From: Ceratopteris richardii
Taxonomy: Eukaryota > Streptophyta > Polypodiopsida > Polypodiales > Pteridaceae
Direction of reading: 5' to 3'
Length of the DNA: 64,000 bases
Assembly: GCA_020310875.1 (NCBI GenBank)
Contig: CM035439.1
Span: forward strand, 142,174,139 to 142,238,138
Every line of letters begins with the position of its first letter. Positions within the stretch are counted from its first letter, which is position 1. The translations under genes were made by a program, and so were the position numbers. The notes beneath the pieces were generated by a model. It saw only the letters and a list, made by a program, of their open reading frames with translations. It was not told the DNA's origin and did no database searches. This document shows positions 23,510-33,664 of this stretch, one piece after another.

Positions 23510-26500
23510 TCATCAATTGAGGTTTTCTCTGTCTTCTTTATACTTGCCATGTCTTTGAACCTTTGTAACTTAGGTCCATCCAGACTCTTTGTCATCATAT
23601 CTGCCACTTGTTCTTTTGTTGGAGTGTACATCACTTCAATCTGTTTATCTAGTACCTTTTCCCTCAAGAAATGATACTGAATCTCTATATGCTTAGTCCT
23701 GGCATGAAAAACAGGGTTAGCTGCCAAATACAAAGAACTCATATTGTCTCCAAAAATTATTGGAGTACTATGATCAAACTCAAAACTTTTCATCAAGGTC
23801 TTCAACCATATCACTTCCTTTGCAGCTTCTACCATTCCCTTATACTCAGCTTCTGTGGATGATAAAGCAACTGTATGTTGCTTCTTTGAACACCAAGACA
23901 CTAACTTGTCTCCAACATAACATAGATATCCATGAGTAGACCTTCTATCATCTGAGTCACCTGCCCAATCTGCATCACTAAACACTTTGATTCTTGTGTC
24001 AGAAGTGAAACCATAATACAAACCTTCACTTAGGGTTCCTTTGATATATCTGAGTACCCTTTGGGCTGCAATCCAATGAGTCTTCTTTGGACAATGCATG
24101 AATTGTGACAACACACCTACTGCATATGATAGATCTGGCCTTGTCAAGGTAGCATAGATTAGACTACCTACCAAACTCTGATATTTCTTCATATCATTGA
24201 ACTCTTCACCTCCATACCTGCTTAATTTATGATTTACCTCCAATGGTGTAGTTGAGGTCTTGCAATCTTCCATGTTAAATTTGACTAAAAGATTCTTCAA
24301 GTATCTCTCTTGTGAAACATATACTCCATGTTGAGTATACACAATCTGCATTCCTAGAAAATAAGATAAGTTTCCCAAATCACTTATCTTAAACTCCTTC
24401 TCTATTTGCTTCTTGAGTTCATTGATTCCTTGAGCATCTGTTCCTGTAACAATAATATCATCAACATAAATGCACATGTAAATGTATCCATTTTCACTTG
24501 CCTTCACTAGCAAGCTACTATCTGCCTTTGATGCTTGAAATCCACATTCATTCAAGAACTTAACCAATCTGTAATTCCAAGCTCTTGGGGCTTGCTTCAA
24601 CCCATATAAAGCTCTCTTGAGCTTACACACATAATCTGATCCAATTGATTCCATGAAGCCTTCTGGTTGCTCCATATATACTTCATCTGCAATATATCCA
24701 TTTAGAAATGCATTTTTCACATCCAATTGTGATAATTTCCATCCCTTGCAAGTAGCAATAGCAATCAATGTCCTAATTGTAGACATCTTAGCAACAGGAC
24801 TAAAGGTTTCATCATAATCTACCCCATAAGTTTGGGCATATCCTTTGACCACAAGTCTAGCCTTATATCTAGACACCTTACCATCTGCAAACCTCTTTGT
24901 TTTATATACCCACTTACATCCAATGACCTTCTGATTCTTTGGTCTTGGTACTAGTTCCCAAGTTTCATTTTCAAGTAGAGCATCATACTCCTCCTGCATT
25001 GCCTTCTCCCAATTCTGTTTACCTTTGGCTTCTTCATAAGTGGTTGGATCTTCTTCTGTCTTCACAATGTATGCATAATCTTTTGTTGTTAGGAAAGATG
25101 TATCATAACTATACCTTATAGGTTCTTTCCTTTCCCTTGTAGATCTTCTGATTTCTGCACTTCTTGAAGTTTCAGCCTCATTTGATTCTGGATCAAATCT
25201 TGGCCCTTCTTCTACATGATCCTGCACTCTACATCTAGAGTCAACTTCATCAACAATTTCTTCACAAACTTTTACCTTTGCCTTTCCTTTCCTTTGTATT
25301 TCTTCAACACCTGTATACTCATTTGGTGATCCTGTATACCACATATTTTGCTCATCAAATGTCACATCTTTAGTAACAAGAAATTGCTTTGTGGATGGAC
25401 TCCACAACCTGTAACCCATCTGTCTATCATCATATCCAATAAACACATACTTCTCTGCTTTTGGTTCTAGCTTATGTCTTAATTGTGAAGGAACATAAGC
25501 ATATGCAATACATCCAAATACTTTACAATGATCAAGACTAGGCTTCTTACCCCACCATGCTTCATAAGGGGTTCCTCCATCCAAAGCTTTGCAAGGCAAC
25601 CTATTCACAAGGTATGTTGCAGTGTTAATAGCTTCTGCCCATAAGTAATTTGGACAATTCTTTTCCTTCATCATGGCTCTTGCAAACTCTACAAGAGTCC
25701 TATTCCTCCTTTCTGCTACTCCATTTTGTTGAGGGGAGTACCTGCAAGTCACTTCTCTTTTGATACCTGCATTCCACAAATAATCATCAAACTCTTTTGA
25801 GAAATACTCTCCCCCTCCATCTGATCTTAACCTCTTTAGCTTTTGTCCTGTGATCCTTTCTGCATAAGCATGAAAATGTTTGAATGTCTTGAAAACTTCT
25901 GATTTATCCTTGATTACATACAAAGTAATCCACCTGGTTGCATCATCAACAAACAACACATAATATCTGGATCCATTTATGCTATAGTCCCTTGAAGGAC
26001 CCCATACATCTGTATGAACCAATTCAAGCATATTTGAATACTTGTACCCTGATTTGTTATAAGAACTCTTATGTGCTTTACCTAATTGACAAGCTTCACA
26101 CTTGTACACCATATGTTGCCCTTCAATATTTGGCAATCCAAGCACCACCTGATTCTTTGACATCTCCTTTATAGCTCTCTCATTGAAATGACCTAGCCTT
26201 TTATGCCATAGGTCTAATTCAGATACCTTTTGACTTCCATAGGTAAATAATGCATGTCCCACATTACCTTGGACTTTGAGAGTGAACAATCTTCCTTCCT
26301 TTTTACCTGCAATTATGTTTCTATATCCCTGATTTGGATCTTGTACATAAACACTATCATTTGTGAATCTCACCTCATATCCTTTCTCCACAATTTGCCC
26401 TACACTTATCAAATTTTTAGGAATAGTAGGAACATAAAGTACCTTGCTCAGAAGTGTACTTCCACTCTTTGTCTTCACTGATCCAATGCTCTCCACTTTA

Positions 26501-27678
26501 TGTTTGGTATTGTCACCTGTTTGAACTGTATGTCCATTCACCCTAGCTTCCATATCAGTCATCAAAGATAGATTCCCACTCAGATGGTTACTACACCCTG
26601 AGTCAATATAAAACACTCTTTGATCTTCTCCCATTGATTCATGAGTTGCATTCAAGATAAGAGTCATGTCATCCTTCTGATCTGATGCATAATTGTAATA
26701 ATTATTGTTGTAGGACTGAGATTGGAAGTTTCTTCCACCTCCTCTACCATATGATGTCCTACCACCTCTTCCTCTGAAGTTGCCTCTTTGGTTTCTGCCT
26801 CCTCTACCTCTTTGACTATAATTCTGATTGTTGTATCCTCCATTTTGATTGTTATACCAACAATCATTTGCCAAATGATTTGTTCTGCCACAAATCCAAC
26901 AAGCTTTAGCATTATCTTTGTTCTTACCTCCTCTTCCTTTACCTCTGAAATTTGTCTTCCCTTTTGTGAAGTTAGCTTGATTTGAATTCCCTTCATCATC
27001 ATTTGATTGCTTTCCCTTGCCATTCTTTTTCTTGTCCTTAGAGTACATAGCTTGACTTGTACTTCTATCATTGTCTCCTTTAAGATCCTGCTCAAAGGTT
27101 AGCATGTGTCCTAGCAATTGATTAAGGTCAGGAGTAAAGTGATCAAGTGACAACTCTATAGACAATATAAAAGGCTTCCACTTCTCATCTCCTCTCAAAC
27201 CTGTAAGTATTTGTCTTACCAACTTTTCTTCTTCAATATCTTCATCCACTGCTCCCAAGCTATCTGCAATATCTTTCATCCTTGCCACATAATCTGAAAT
27301 TGATTGTGAGCTCTTCTTCTTGAAGGTTGTGAACTCAGCCCATAGTGAGGACTTCCTTGACTTAGTTGTATTTTGGAAATGCTCTTCCAAGGCATTCCAA
27401 ACATCTGTAGCACTTTCCAAACCTCTGATGTGAGGTAGAAGGTAATCATTTACAGCCATGTAGATGATACTCCTTGCTTGAGCATCCTTTCTCATCCAAG
27501 TCTTCAACATTGCAAGCTCTTCCCTAGTAGGAATACTTGGATCTGCAAACTCAGGTTTTTCTTCATCTCCTGTAATAAATGATATAAGATCTTTGCTCAT
27601 GAGGTGTGCTTCCATCCTCATGGACCATGCTGGATAGTTCTCCCTATCTAGCTTATCAATCTGCAAGCTTTCTCCCAT
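23506..27678 (-). CDS. C5: Ty1/copia Gag-Pol polyprotein, 1390 aa
   Basis: One open frame encodes everything needed for copia transposition. It begins MGESLQIDKLDRENYPAW, the start of a plant copia Gag. Domains in order: Gag (about 1-250); CCHC knuckle CWICGRTNHLANDC from residue 260; aspartic protease YIDSGCSNHL with catalytic Asp359; GAG-pre-integrase zinc region (HKRLGHFNERAIKEM ... CEACQLGKAH); integrase core with HTDVWGPS, RSDGGGEYFSKEFDDYL and NGVAERRNRTLVEFARAMM; RT with [35 protein letters not shown] and the YVDD box at 1071-1074; RNase H with SDADWAGDSDDRRSTHGY and LSSTEAEYKG. It ends just before the 3' LTR. No stops, frameshifts or missing catalytic residues were seen. Gag and Pol share one frame, as is usual for plant copia elements. 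Confidence 0.96.
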   Translation of the reverse strand: MGESLQIDKLDRENYPAWSMRMEAHLMSKDLISFITGDEEKPEFADPSIPTREELAMLKTWMRKDAQARSIIYMAVNDYLLPHIRGLESATDVWNALEEHFQNTTKSRKSSLWAEFTTFKKKSSQSISDYVARMKDIADSLGAVDEDIEEEKLVRQILTGLRGDEKWKPFILSIELSLDHFTPDLNQLLGHMLTFEQDLKGDNDRSTSQAMYSKDKKKNGKGKQSNDDEGNSNQANFTKGKTNFRGKGRGGKNKDNAKACWICGRTNHLANDCWYNNQNGGYNNQNYSQRGRGGRNQRGNFRGRGGRTSYGRGGGRNFQSQSYNNNYYNYASDQKDDMTLILNATHESMGEDQRVFYIDSGCSNHLSGNLSLMTDMEARVNGHTVQTGDNTKHKVESIGSVKTKSGSTLLSKVLYVPTIPKNLISVGQIVEKGYEVRFTNDSVYVQDPNQGYRNIIAGKKEGRLFTLKVQGNVGHALFTYGSQKVSELDLWHKRLGHFNERAIKEMSKNQVVLGLPNIEGQHMVYKCEACQLGKAHKSSYNKSGYKYSNMLELVHTDVWGPSRDYSINGSRYYVLFVDDATRWITLYVIKDKSEVFKTFKHFHAYAERITGQKLKRLRSDGGGEYFSKEFDDYLWNAGIKREVTCRYSPQQNGVAERRNRTLVEFARAMMKEKNCPNYLWAEAINTATYLVNRLPCKALDGGTPYEAWWGKKPSLDHCKVFGCIAYAYVPSQLRHKLEPKAEKYVFIGYDDRQMGYRLWSPSTKQFLVTKDVTFDEQNMWYTGSPNEYTGVEEIQRKGKAKVKVCEEIVDEVDSRCRVQDHVEEGPRFDPESNEAETSRSAEIRRSTRERKEPIRYSYDTSFLTTKDYAYIVKTEEDPTTYEEAKGKQNWEKAMQEEYDALLENETWELVPRPKNQKVIGCKWVYKTKRFADGKVSRYKARLVVKGYAQTYGVDYDETFSPVAKMSTIRTLIAIATCKGWKLSQLDVKNAFLNGYIADEVYMEQPEGFMESIGSDYVCKLKRALYGLKQAPRAWNYRLVKFLNECGFQASKADSSLLVKASENGYIYMCIYVDDIIVTGTDAQGINELKKQIEKEFKISDLGNLSYFLGMQIVYTQHGVYVSQERYLKNLLVKFNMEDCKTSTTPLEVNHKLSRYGGEEFNDMKKYQSLVGSLIYATLTRPDLSYAVGVLSQFMHCPKKTHWIAAQRVLRYIKGTLSEGLYYGFTSDTRIKVFSDADWAGDSDDRRSTHGYLCYVGDKLVSWCSKKQHTVALSSTEAEYKGMVEAAKEVIWLKTLMKSFEFDHSTPIIFGDNMSSLYLAANPVFHARTKHIEIQYHFLREKVLDKQIEVMYTPTKEQVADMMTKSLDGPKLQRFKDMASIKKTEKTSIDD

Positions 27679-27886
27679 CTTGTATCCACCTGTGTATTGA
27701 AATCTTCAAGCTTTACAAACAATGTATGTACCTTTACTTCGAATTGGACTCCTTTTGCCTTTCTTGATGTCAAATAGTCTTCTCCTCAAGCTTTGACTCC
27801 AAGCTTTCACTTCTTAGTCCTTCAAGTGTTGAATTTCTTGAATCTGGAGCAGTCGGGATCCTCCTTTCTTCAAATTGATGTCTCCT

Positions 27887-27898
27887 GCTCTGATACCA
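27887..27898 (-). other. C5: primer binding site, tRNA-iMet type
   Basis: The minus strand reads TGGTATCAGAGC, one base away from the CA end of the 5' LTR. Confidence 0.93.
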
Positions 27899-27899
27899 C

Positions 27900-28932
27900 T
27901 GATGGAGAATATTAATCTCCAAAAGAACAACTTACTCTTGTGATTAGAGCACCTCTATACCAAGAGTAAGTCAAACATTCCACTAATTTAGAGGATCAAT
28001 TGCTAATTATCAAAAGATTAACAAATCTGTGAAGAAGATGAAACACAGAAAAGTCTGCTGCACTATTTCTCCACATTGACTTATCAAACGTGTAAAGTTT
28101 TTGATGAAACTTTGTATGAAGTATCCCCTAGAGATTGCGCATCTACTCCAAGTTGAATCTCTTCAAAAGATTAAGTATAACTTGAGAAATCAACTTCTCA
28201 AGTTACCTATGTCAGAAACTGTCATCTATAACAGTCGACTTTACACCTGTAACTTTTAAGACTTGGTTCTCCTTGAATAGAACCCGTTTTACAAAATGCT
28301 TCTAGACATGAGTAGCTTACCTTCCAACTTAAAGATTAAGCCCTCACTCATGCAAAACTTTAAACTGTGCTAGGAGAAATGACCAAAACATTGACTTCGA
28401 AATCTGCGCCTGTTTTAGGAACCAGTGAACACACTTCACATATGAATGTTCCTACACTTAATTCACTCAGCCTGATTACAATTGGAAGCTAAAACTTTGC
28501 ACAGAGGTCAAGCAACTCTCAACTTAGACTTGTACAAAAGCATTTCACAATTGATCTACTGTAGAAGGAGAACACGCAGAAACATCGGGCGCAAAAATTT
28601 TCATTTACTCAGAGAAATTACAACTGAGTGATGAGAGCTAACACAACTAACTTTTCCTCTATCTCATGACTTCTATCTCCCTCATTCTTGACTTCTAACT
28701 ATTGTCACATATACTCTCATACATGCCCCGACTTTTCTCAAAGTATTTATAGATCATTTGTACATGATTCTTACTGAACAAAAGATCTAAGTCATCTATG
28801 ACTATGCTAATGTACATATGTGTACACTTCTCTTGCTCTCTGAATGTAATCTTCTTCCACACTTTAGGAATTGATTCTTCCTTCATCATTTGATCTTCCA
28901 AGCCTTCAATTGATGATTGGTCTGCACCAACA
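27900..28932 (-). repeat. C5: 5' LTR, 1033 bp, with promoter
   Basis: It has TGTTGG...CA ends and the same length as the 3' LTR. A TATA-type element lies at 28744-28752 on the minus strand. Differences from the 3' LTR seen by eye are single bases near 28132, 28405, 28755 and 28805. Confidence 0.95.
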
Positions 28933-30204
28933 CTCCATACCTTGAAGTTCGTCCTTGGTGTTTTTTTATCATCATCAGAATTACTTGAATCTTTACATTG
29001 TTGATTATTTACCTTCTGAATTGTAGGAAAGTCTTCTTCTAGGTCATAAGGTAGCTTGACTTTTCTACAATCATCTTCAAACCACGATTTGTTTTCATAA
29101 AAAACAACATCTTTGCTAACAATAAAGCCTTTAGTACTTGGATTATACAACATGTACCATTTTTTATTAAGATCATAACCTATGAACACACACTTCTTTG
29201 CCTTGGGATCCATTTTACCTCTGAACTGTGATGGAACATGTGCATAAGCTATGCACCCAAAAATTCTACAATGATCTAGGCTAGGCCTTCTTCCATTCCA
29301 AGCTTCATATGGTTTCATCCCATCCAATGCTTTTGATGGGAGTTTGTTGATAAGATAGGTGGTTGTGGATACAGCCTCTGCCCATAGGTAGTTGGGCAAT
29401 TTCTTCTCATTGATCATGGACCTTGCTGCCTCCACAATGGTCCTATTCCTCCTTTCTGCTACTCCATTTTGTTCTGGAGTATATCTGGTGGTGATTTGTC
29501 TTTTGATGCCTCTATCTTGGAGATATGCATCAAACTCATGGGAGAAGTATTCTCCCCCTCCATCTAACCTTAGCCTATTTAATGTCTTCCCTGTTTGGTT
29601 TTCAACAAGAGCAAGATATTTTTTGAAACAATTGAACACTTCATCCTTGTGCTTCATAAAATAAAGTATGGTCCGTCTATTACAATCATCAATGAATGAT
29701 ACATAATACCTGGATCCTGAAATTGAAGGGTCTTTTCTAGGTCCCCAAACATCTGTGTGGACTAGCTCCAATAGATCACCATGAATGTAACATTTCTTCA
29801 TAAATGGTTGTCTATGAGACTTCCCAAATTGACATTCACTGCATTTGTATATCATATGTTGGTTGGATATATTTGGCAATCCAAGCACACTCTGATCCCT
29901 GTATATTTTCTTTAAACTTCTTTCTCCTATGTGAGCTAATCTTTTGTGCCACATTTCTAATTCTGATAAGGTTTGTCCTCCATAATTGAAAAGTGCTATA
30001 TTTCTAGTATTGTCCCATTAGAGTATTGAAGTCATGTACCTGCATGTCCATGTATAGATCCATTGCAGTAGTGAATGTTTCCCACTTGTCATCTACTTTG
30101 ATTCCATTGATCACTTGTCTCACAATTTGCTCCTCATCAATGACTTCTCCAATGCTTCCAACTTGATCAGCCAAGTCCTTCATTTTAGGGACATAATCAC
30201 TCAA
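28933..30204 (-). pseudogene. C4: integrase and gag remnants
   Basis: The minus-strand frame from 29954 has the zinc region (HKRLAHIGERSLKKIYRDQ; CSECQFGKSH), the integrase core with HTDVWGPRKDPS, LDGGGEYFSHEFD and NGVAERRNRTIVEAARSM, and the linker up to the C5 insertion (TNFKVWSV). RSDGGGE has become RLDGGGE but the Asp remains. Just upstream (30204-30004) a gag piece (MKDLADQVGSIGEVIDEEQI; DFNTLMGQ) joins directly to the DNTRNIALFNYG segment of the pre-integrase region. The nucleocapsid and the whole protease are deleted. The frame reported at 28695 extends into the C5 LTR by chance. Confidence 0.85.
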
Positions 30205-30758
30205 GCCACATGTACCAAGTTAAATCACATTAAAAGAATAAGTATACGCAGAGAACTCCTCAAAGCAAACTCACTGAAATTGAGAGTCTATCAGCAAGTA
30301 ATAGTGAACATGAGATAGTTGCATAATCAAAAACAAATGTGTAATATATTGAATGTATGATACAAAGGAGATGATGTTGGCTTACTCATACACATGTGTG
30401 GGCTAAGTGTGCCCACAATCGTGCAGCTCAATGTGTCCTTGTTCTGCTCTCTATTCCGTGACTAAAAGTCATGAACTTTTATAGATGAGTTAAAATTTGA
30501 ATTTTGAATCTTCCACCTAAAAGTGATCCTATCTTTAAGGCTCCTAATCAATTTGATTCCAACCACTTGGTTGTTGTGAGTTACAACTCATAAAGATACG
30601 AGATTCTCTCATGCTTTGCCTTTTTACATTTATCTTGAGTTAAATTCACGATATTTACAAGAGGTGTTCACATATGACTTATGAATATTCATGCTCAAGA
30701 TATGAATTAAACCTTTGATCTTTTGGTCAAGCATCAAGGCTTGCCCAATGTACCAACA
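30205..30758 (-). repeat. C4: 5' LTR, partial
   Basis: On the minus strand it starts TGTTGGTACATTGGGCAAGCC at 30758 and aligns with the C7/C8 LTRs, including a CTATAAAAG-like element near 30478. It is cut at about 30205, where it joins mid-gag sequence without a primer site. The missing LTR end, primer site and gag start were probably removed in one deletion. Confidence 0.72.
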
Positions 30759-31082
30759 GCAAGTACCTCCGAGCCTGTTACAAATAGACCTTTGAGGAGA
30801 TGTTCATTACAGGGTTTTGGGAGTACCATTCAGAAATATTCATTCCCAAACCTCACATCTCCTACAACTATTCGCTATGGAGAGGACGTTACATTTTTAT
30901 CAAATGCGCCTGCCATATCCGAAAGTCCTAGGATGAGTGGATTGGGATGCACTACTTACAGATCTTGCAAAAGGATTAATGTTTGAAGAACACCACCTCA
31001 CCTTGGATGTTGTCGAGTTCTATATCAAGAAACACCCTCGACAAGGGTCTCTCAGGGACGACAAACGCGGGAGAGGGGGGAG
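30759..31082 (+). other. Ty3 3' UTR end and polypurine tract, G6 family
   Basis: The last part, 31035-31082, matches the end of the G6 3' UTR: CAAGGGTCTCTCAGGGACGA, then a purine run (GAGAGGGGGGAG, 31071-31082) touching the LTR. An open frame 30937-31179 runs through it (MDWDALLTDLAKGL ... RQGSLRDD) and resembles a 42-codon stretch at the same place in G6 (KIQWEDALLLL ... QQGSVRDD). Its significance is unclear. It may be the continuation of G4, split by C4. Confidence 0.65.
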
Positions 31083-31722
31083 TGTTGGAAGTCAAGGGCT
31101 AACCCATCAAGGAAGTATGCACCAAGGTGAAGAGATAGGAAGCACAAGCCAACAAAGGAGCCAACAAAGAAAGGACTGATTGAAATGCATGTCGAAATTC
31201 TCAAGACAAACAACCTTTAAAATAGTGATTTTCATCACTAAGACTCATTGTAAATACCATTTCCTATTTTTGTATCTCCATTTTTTGCAAGCCAAGGAGT
31301 CCTTGAGCTTGAGGAGCATTAGAAGTACCTACCTATCAATTTTCATATTTTTTAGACTCTGTTTGAGCCCTCAAATAGACCCTAGAACCTAATTTTTAAC
31401 TAGGTTGGACATTAGGTATGGACAGGACCAAAGCTAGTCAAAAACTATAAAAAGAGCTAGAAAGCTCATTTTTGGGGTTGTCTTGTTAGTGATTTGAGTT
31501 GATGTATGAAACTTCTTGAGTAATCTAAAGAACTCCATTGTTCCTCTATTTGCTCTTGCCTTGTGTACGTGTGTGTGCGTGAATGTGTGTGCATGTGTGT
31601 GTGCTTCTCCATCACCACTTGTGCACTTCACTTGCTCGAGGTCATCATACCATCCTCATGTCTTCTCAGATTGACATTAAAGGAGGTGCTACTCACCACT
31701 GAGCTACAATGTGATTAACACA
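31083..31722 (+). repeat. Ty3 3' LTR, G6 family, ~640 bp
   Basis: It starts TGTTGGAAGTC directly after the purine tract and ends near AACACA at 31722. It aligns along its length with the G6 LTR read on the minus strand: the TATA element CTATAAAAAG near 31447, the TG-rich stretch 31563-31601 and 'gtgcacttcacttgctcgagg'. The right flank is copia (C6) pre-integrase sequence, so the element had inserted in C6 or was joined to it by deletion. Confidence 0.82.
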
Positions 31723-32730
31723 GCCCTAGAACACTTTGTTCCCCTACATATGTCCTTCAAGGTTCTTTCATTCACATGGGCAAGTCTCTTATGCCACACT
31801 TCTAGCTCACTTAGGGTTTGAAACCCAAATTTGAATAGAAATATATTTCTGGTTTCTCCCACTTCAAATATGAATAGTATACCATGCTTCTCAACTTTGG
31901 CTATCTTCTAGAAGCCTTGAAATGGATCTTACATATAATTTCCAAGTATAGGGAACCTAGCTTGCGAGCCTTTTTCAACTATTTGGCCTACACTTCTTAG
32001 GTTTTTAGTAATAGTGGGTACATATTCAAATTTACTCATAATGTTTCTTCTACCATTGGGGGCTTTCACACTACAAATCCTTTCCATATTGTGTTTGGTA
32101 TCATACCCTATCTCTACTTCATGCTTATGCTTAGGTTCCTCCAAATCTGATAGAAGAGGAACATTGTCTGCAACATGGTTTGAACAGCCAAATCTATGTA
32201 GAACAAATATTCATCTCCTTTACGTTCTTTATCAATCAAATTCATTAGGAGTAATGAATCTTCATGTGATTGATCCTCTGAATAGGTGTTGTAATCCCTT
32301 CTATTGCGATTTCTATTGTTGTTGTTGTTGTAGTTTTGTCCACCTCTACATCTTGTGTTGCCAAATCCACCTCTACCTCGTCCTTTTTGTGTTCTTCCAT
32401 TGAACCAGCAATTTTGAGTGGTGTGCTTGGTCTTACAAATGGCACAAAGTTGAATTTCTTGTCCTTTTGTTTTGTCTTGCTTTGCTTGTTTCTTCTTTCC
32501 TTTCCACTTGATCTTGCCTACATAATTGGCTTGAGAGATTTCATCATCATCATCCTTCTTCTTCTTTCCTTTATTCTTCTTATCCTTCTTATCCCTATAA
32601 AGGGCACTTGTAGAGCTACCTTGATAAGAGTTACCCTCCTTTGAGTTGTTTTTTGCCTCGTGATTGAAGAGTTGTCCAAGAAATATGTTGAAGTCAAGTG
32701 TCTCCATATCCATGATAAGATCATATGCAG
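31723..32730 (-). pseudogene. C6: Ty1/copia gag-protease fragment
   Basis: On the minus strand, right to left: gag (MDMETLDFNIFLGQLFN, from 32713), lysine-rich nucleocapsid, the knuckle CAICKTKHTTQNC (one residue short of the C-x2-C-x4-H-x4-C form), Gly/Arg/Asn-rich tract, protease start FYIDLA with a frameshift that destroys the DSG site, then pre-integrase sequence to the zinc region at about 31740. It is the same family as C2 and C3. It is cut on the right about 30 bp before the G5 LTR. Confidence 0.8.
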
Positions 32731-32760
32731 TTTTTTGGCATATAAGCTATAAGGAGAGCA

Positions 32761-33311
32761 TGTTGGCACCAAAGAGCAGTCAAACATAATCCGGCAATGA
32801 GGCCTAATAATTTTTTTCTAAACTTACTTCCAATTAAGAGTGATTTTCGTCACTACACATACATTGTAAATCCCTTTTTTGGTAGAATATACTCCATTTT
32901 GTCCAAGCTGAGGAGTCCTCGAGCTTGAGGAGTAGTAGAAGTACTTGCATACTAATTTTCATATTTTTAGACTCCGTTTGAGCCCTCAACTAACCCTAGA
33001 ACCTAATTTTTAACTAGGCAGATACTAGGTCTGGCTAGAGAGCTCATTTTAGAGGTTAGCTTGTGAGAGTTTGAGCTATTGTAAGAGATCTTTTGAGAAA
33101 TTCAAAGTACTCCATTGTTCCTCTCTTTGTTCTTGCCTTGTCTGCATGTGTGATGTGTGTGCATATGTGTTTGCATATGTGTTTGCATATTTGTGTGCTT
33201 GTGCCATCACTTGCTCATAGTCTTCATACTAGTCTTCACGTCTCCATGGATTGAAAAGTATGAGGTGGATCTCCTCACATTAATACTTGCCATTGTGCTA
33301 GAGTGACACCA
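32761..33311 (+). repeat. G5: 5' LTR, 551 bp
   Basis: It begins TGTTGGCACC at 32761 and ends GTGACACCA at 33311. It aligns with the G6 LTR, including its last 20 bases, but is about 80 bp shorter. The stretch that carries the TATA element in G6 is damaged here (near 33040). Confidence 0.85.
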
Positions 33312-33340
33312 AATTTGGAGTTGTTTCTACGGAGAGAGCT
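33312..33340 (+). other. G5: decayed primer binding site
   Basis: Position and flanks match the G6 primer site (AATTTGG before, GGAGAGAGCTT after), but the central GCGCCGTTGCCG is replaced by AGTTGTTTCTAC. Priming by tRNA-Asp would be lost. Several changes are consistent with C-to-T and G-to-A decay. Confidence 0.7.
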
Positions 33341-33664
33341 TCGAGGATGAGCATGTGATGGTAAGACGTAGAGTTGTGACATCTCCATCTCCCACCACCA
33401 TCTCCATCTTGATAAAAACTTCAATTTTCGGTCATATTCCCCTCCACACCTCATTTCCCTCATTTCACTTTTGAGAGAGTGCGAGAGAGAGAGCTTGTGT
33501 CCAATCTTCTTTTGTGTGTTTTTGAGCTTTTGTTGTAGGTCCTAGCTGTATGACCATCTCCAACAGCTTGCTCAAGTACGACAGATCTATGTAGAGGTCT
33601 TGGGACGATGACCTCTGTTTGTCGTGATAGACAGAGAAACTTATTATCTTATGTTTGCATGCAT
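33341..33664 (+). other. G5: leader, first part
   Basis: Non-coding leader between the primer site and the C7 insertion. Near 33618 it contains GTCGTGATAGACAG, an early unit of the palindromic array that continues at 41408 on the other side of C7. The last five bases, TGCAT, are the target duplication of C7. Confidence 0.65.

Larger units (their letters stand above)
22465..28932 (-). mobile_element. C5: intact Ty1/copia retrotransposon, 6468 bp
   Basis: A complete element: 5' LTR 27900-28932, primer site 27887-27898, one open polyprotein frame 27678-23506, polypurine tract and 3' LTR 22465-23497. The 5-bp target duplication CTCCA is perfect (22460-22464 and 28933-28937). By-eye comparison of the 1033-bp LTRs shows about four substitutions. 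All parts needed for autonomous transposition are visible, so it may still be mobile. It sits inside C4. Confidence 0.95.
21823..30758 (-). mobile_element. C4: damaged Ty1/copia element, host of C5
   Basis: C4 is the minus-strand element interrupted by C5 at CTCCA (22460-22464 and 28933-28937). Its parts are 21823-22464 (RT), 28933-30204 (integrase and gag) and 30205-30758 (5' LTR). It has lost the RT C-terminus, RNase H and 3' LTR on the left, and on the right the gag start and primer site. It belongs to the C7/C8 family by LTR and protein similarity. Confidence 0.8.

Noticed and set aside
28695-28932. C-terminal extension of the C4 integrase frame (GADQSSIEGLEDQ...)
   Set aside because: This part is the C5 5' LTR read through by chance, and the same peptide appears at the other LTR (23260-23466).
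31560-31605. TG-rich stretch as a microsatellite of interest
   Set aside because: The same stretch is present in the G5 and G6 LTRs, so it is a family feature of the LTR and not a new locus.
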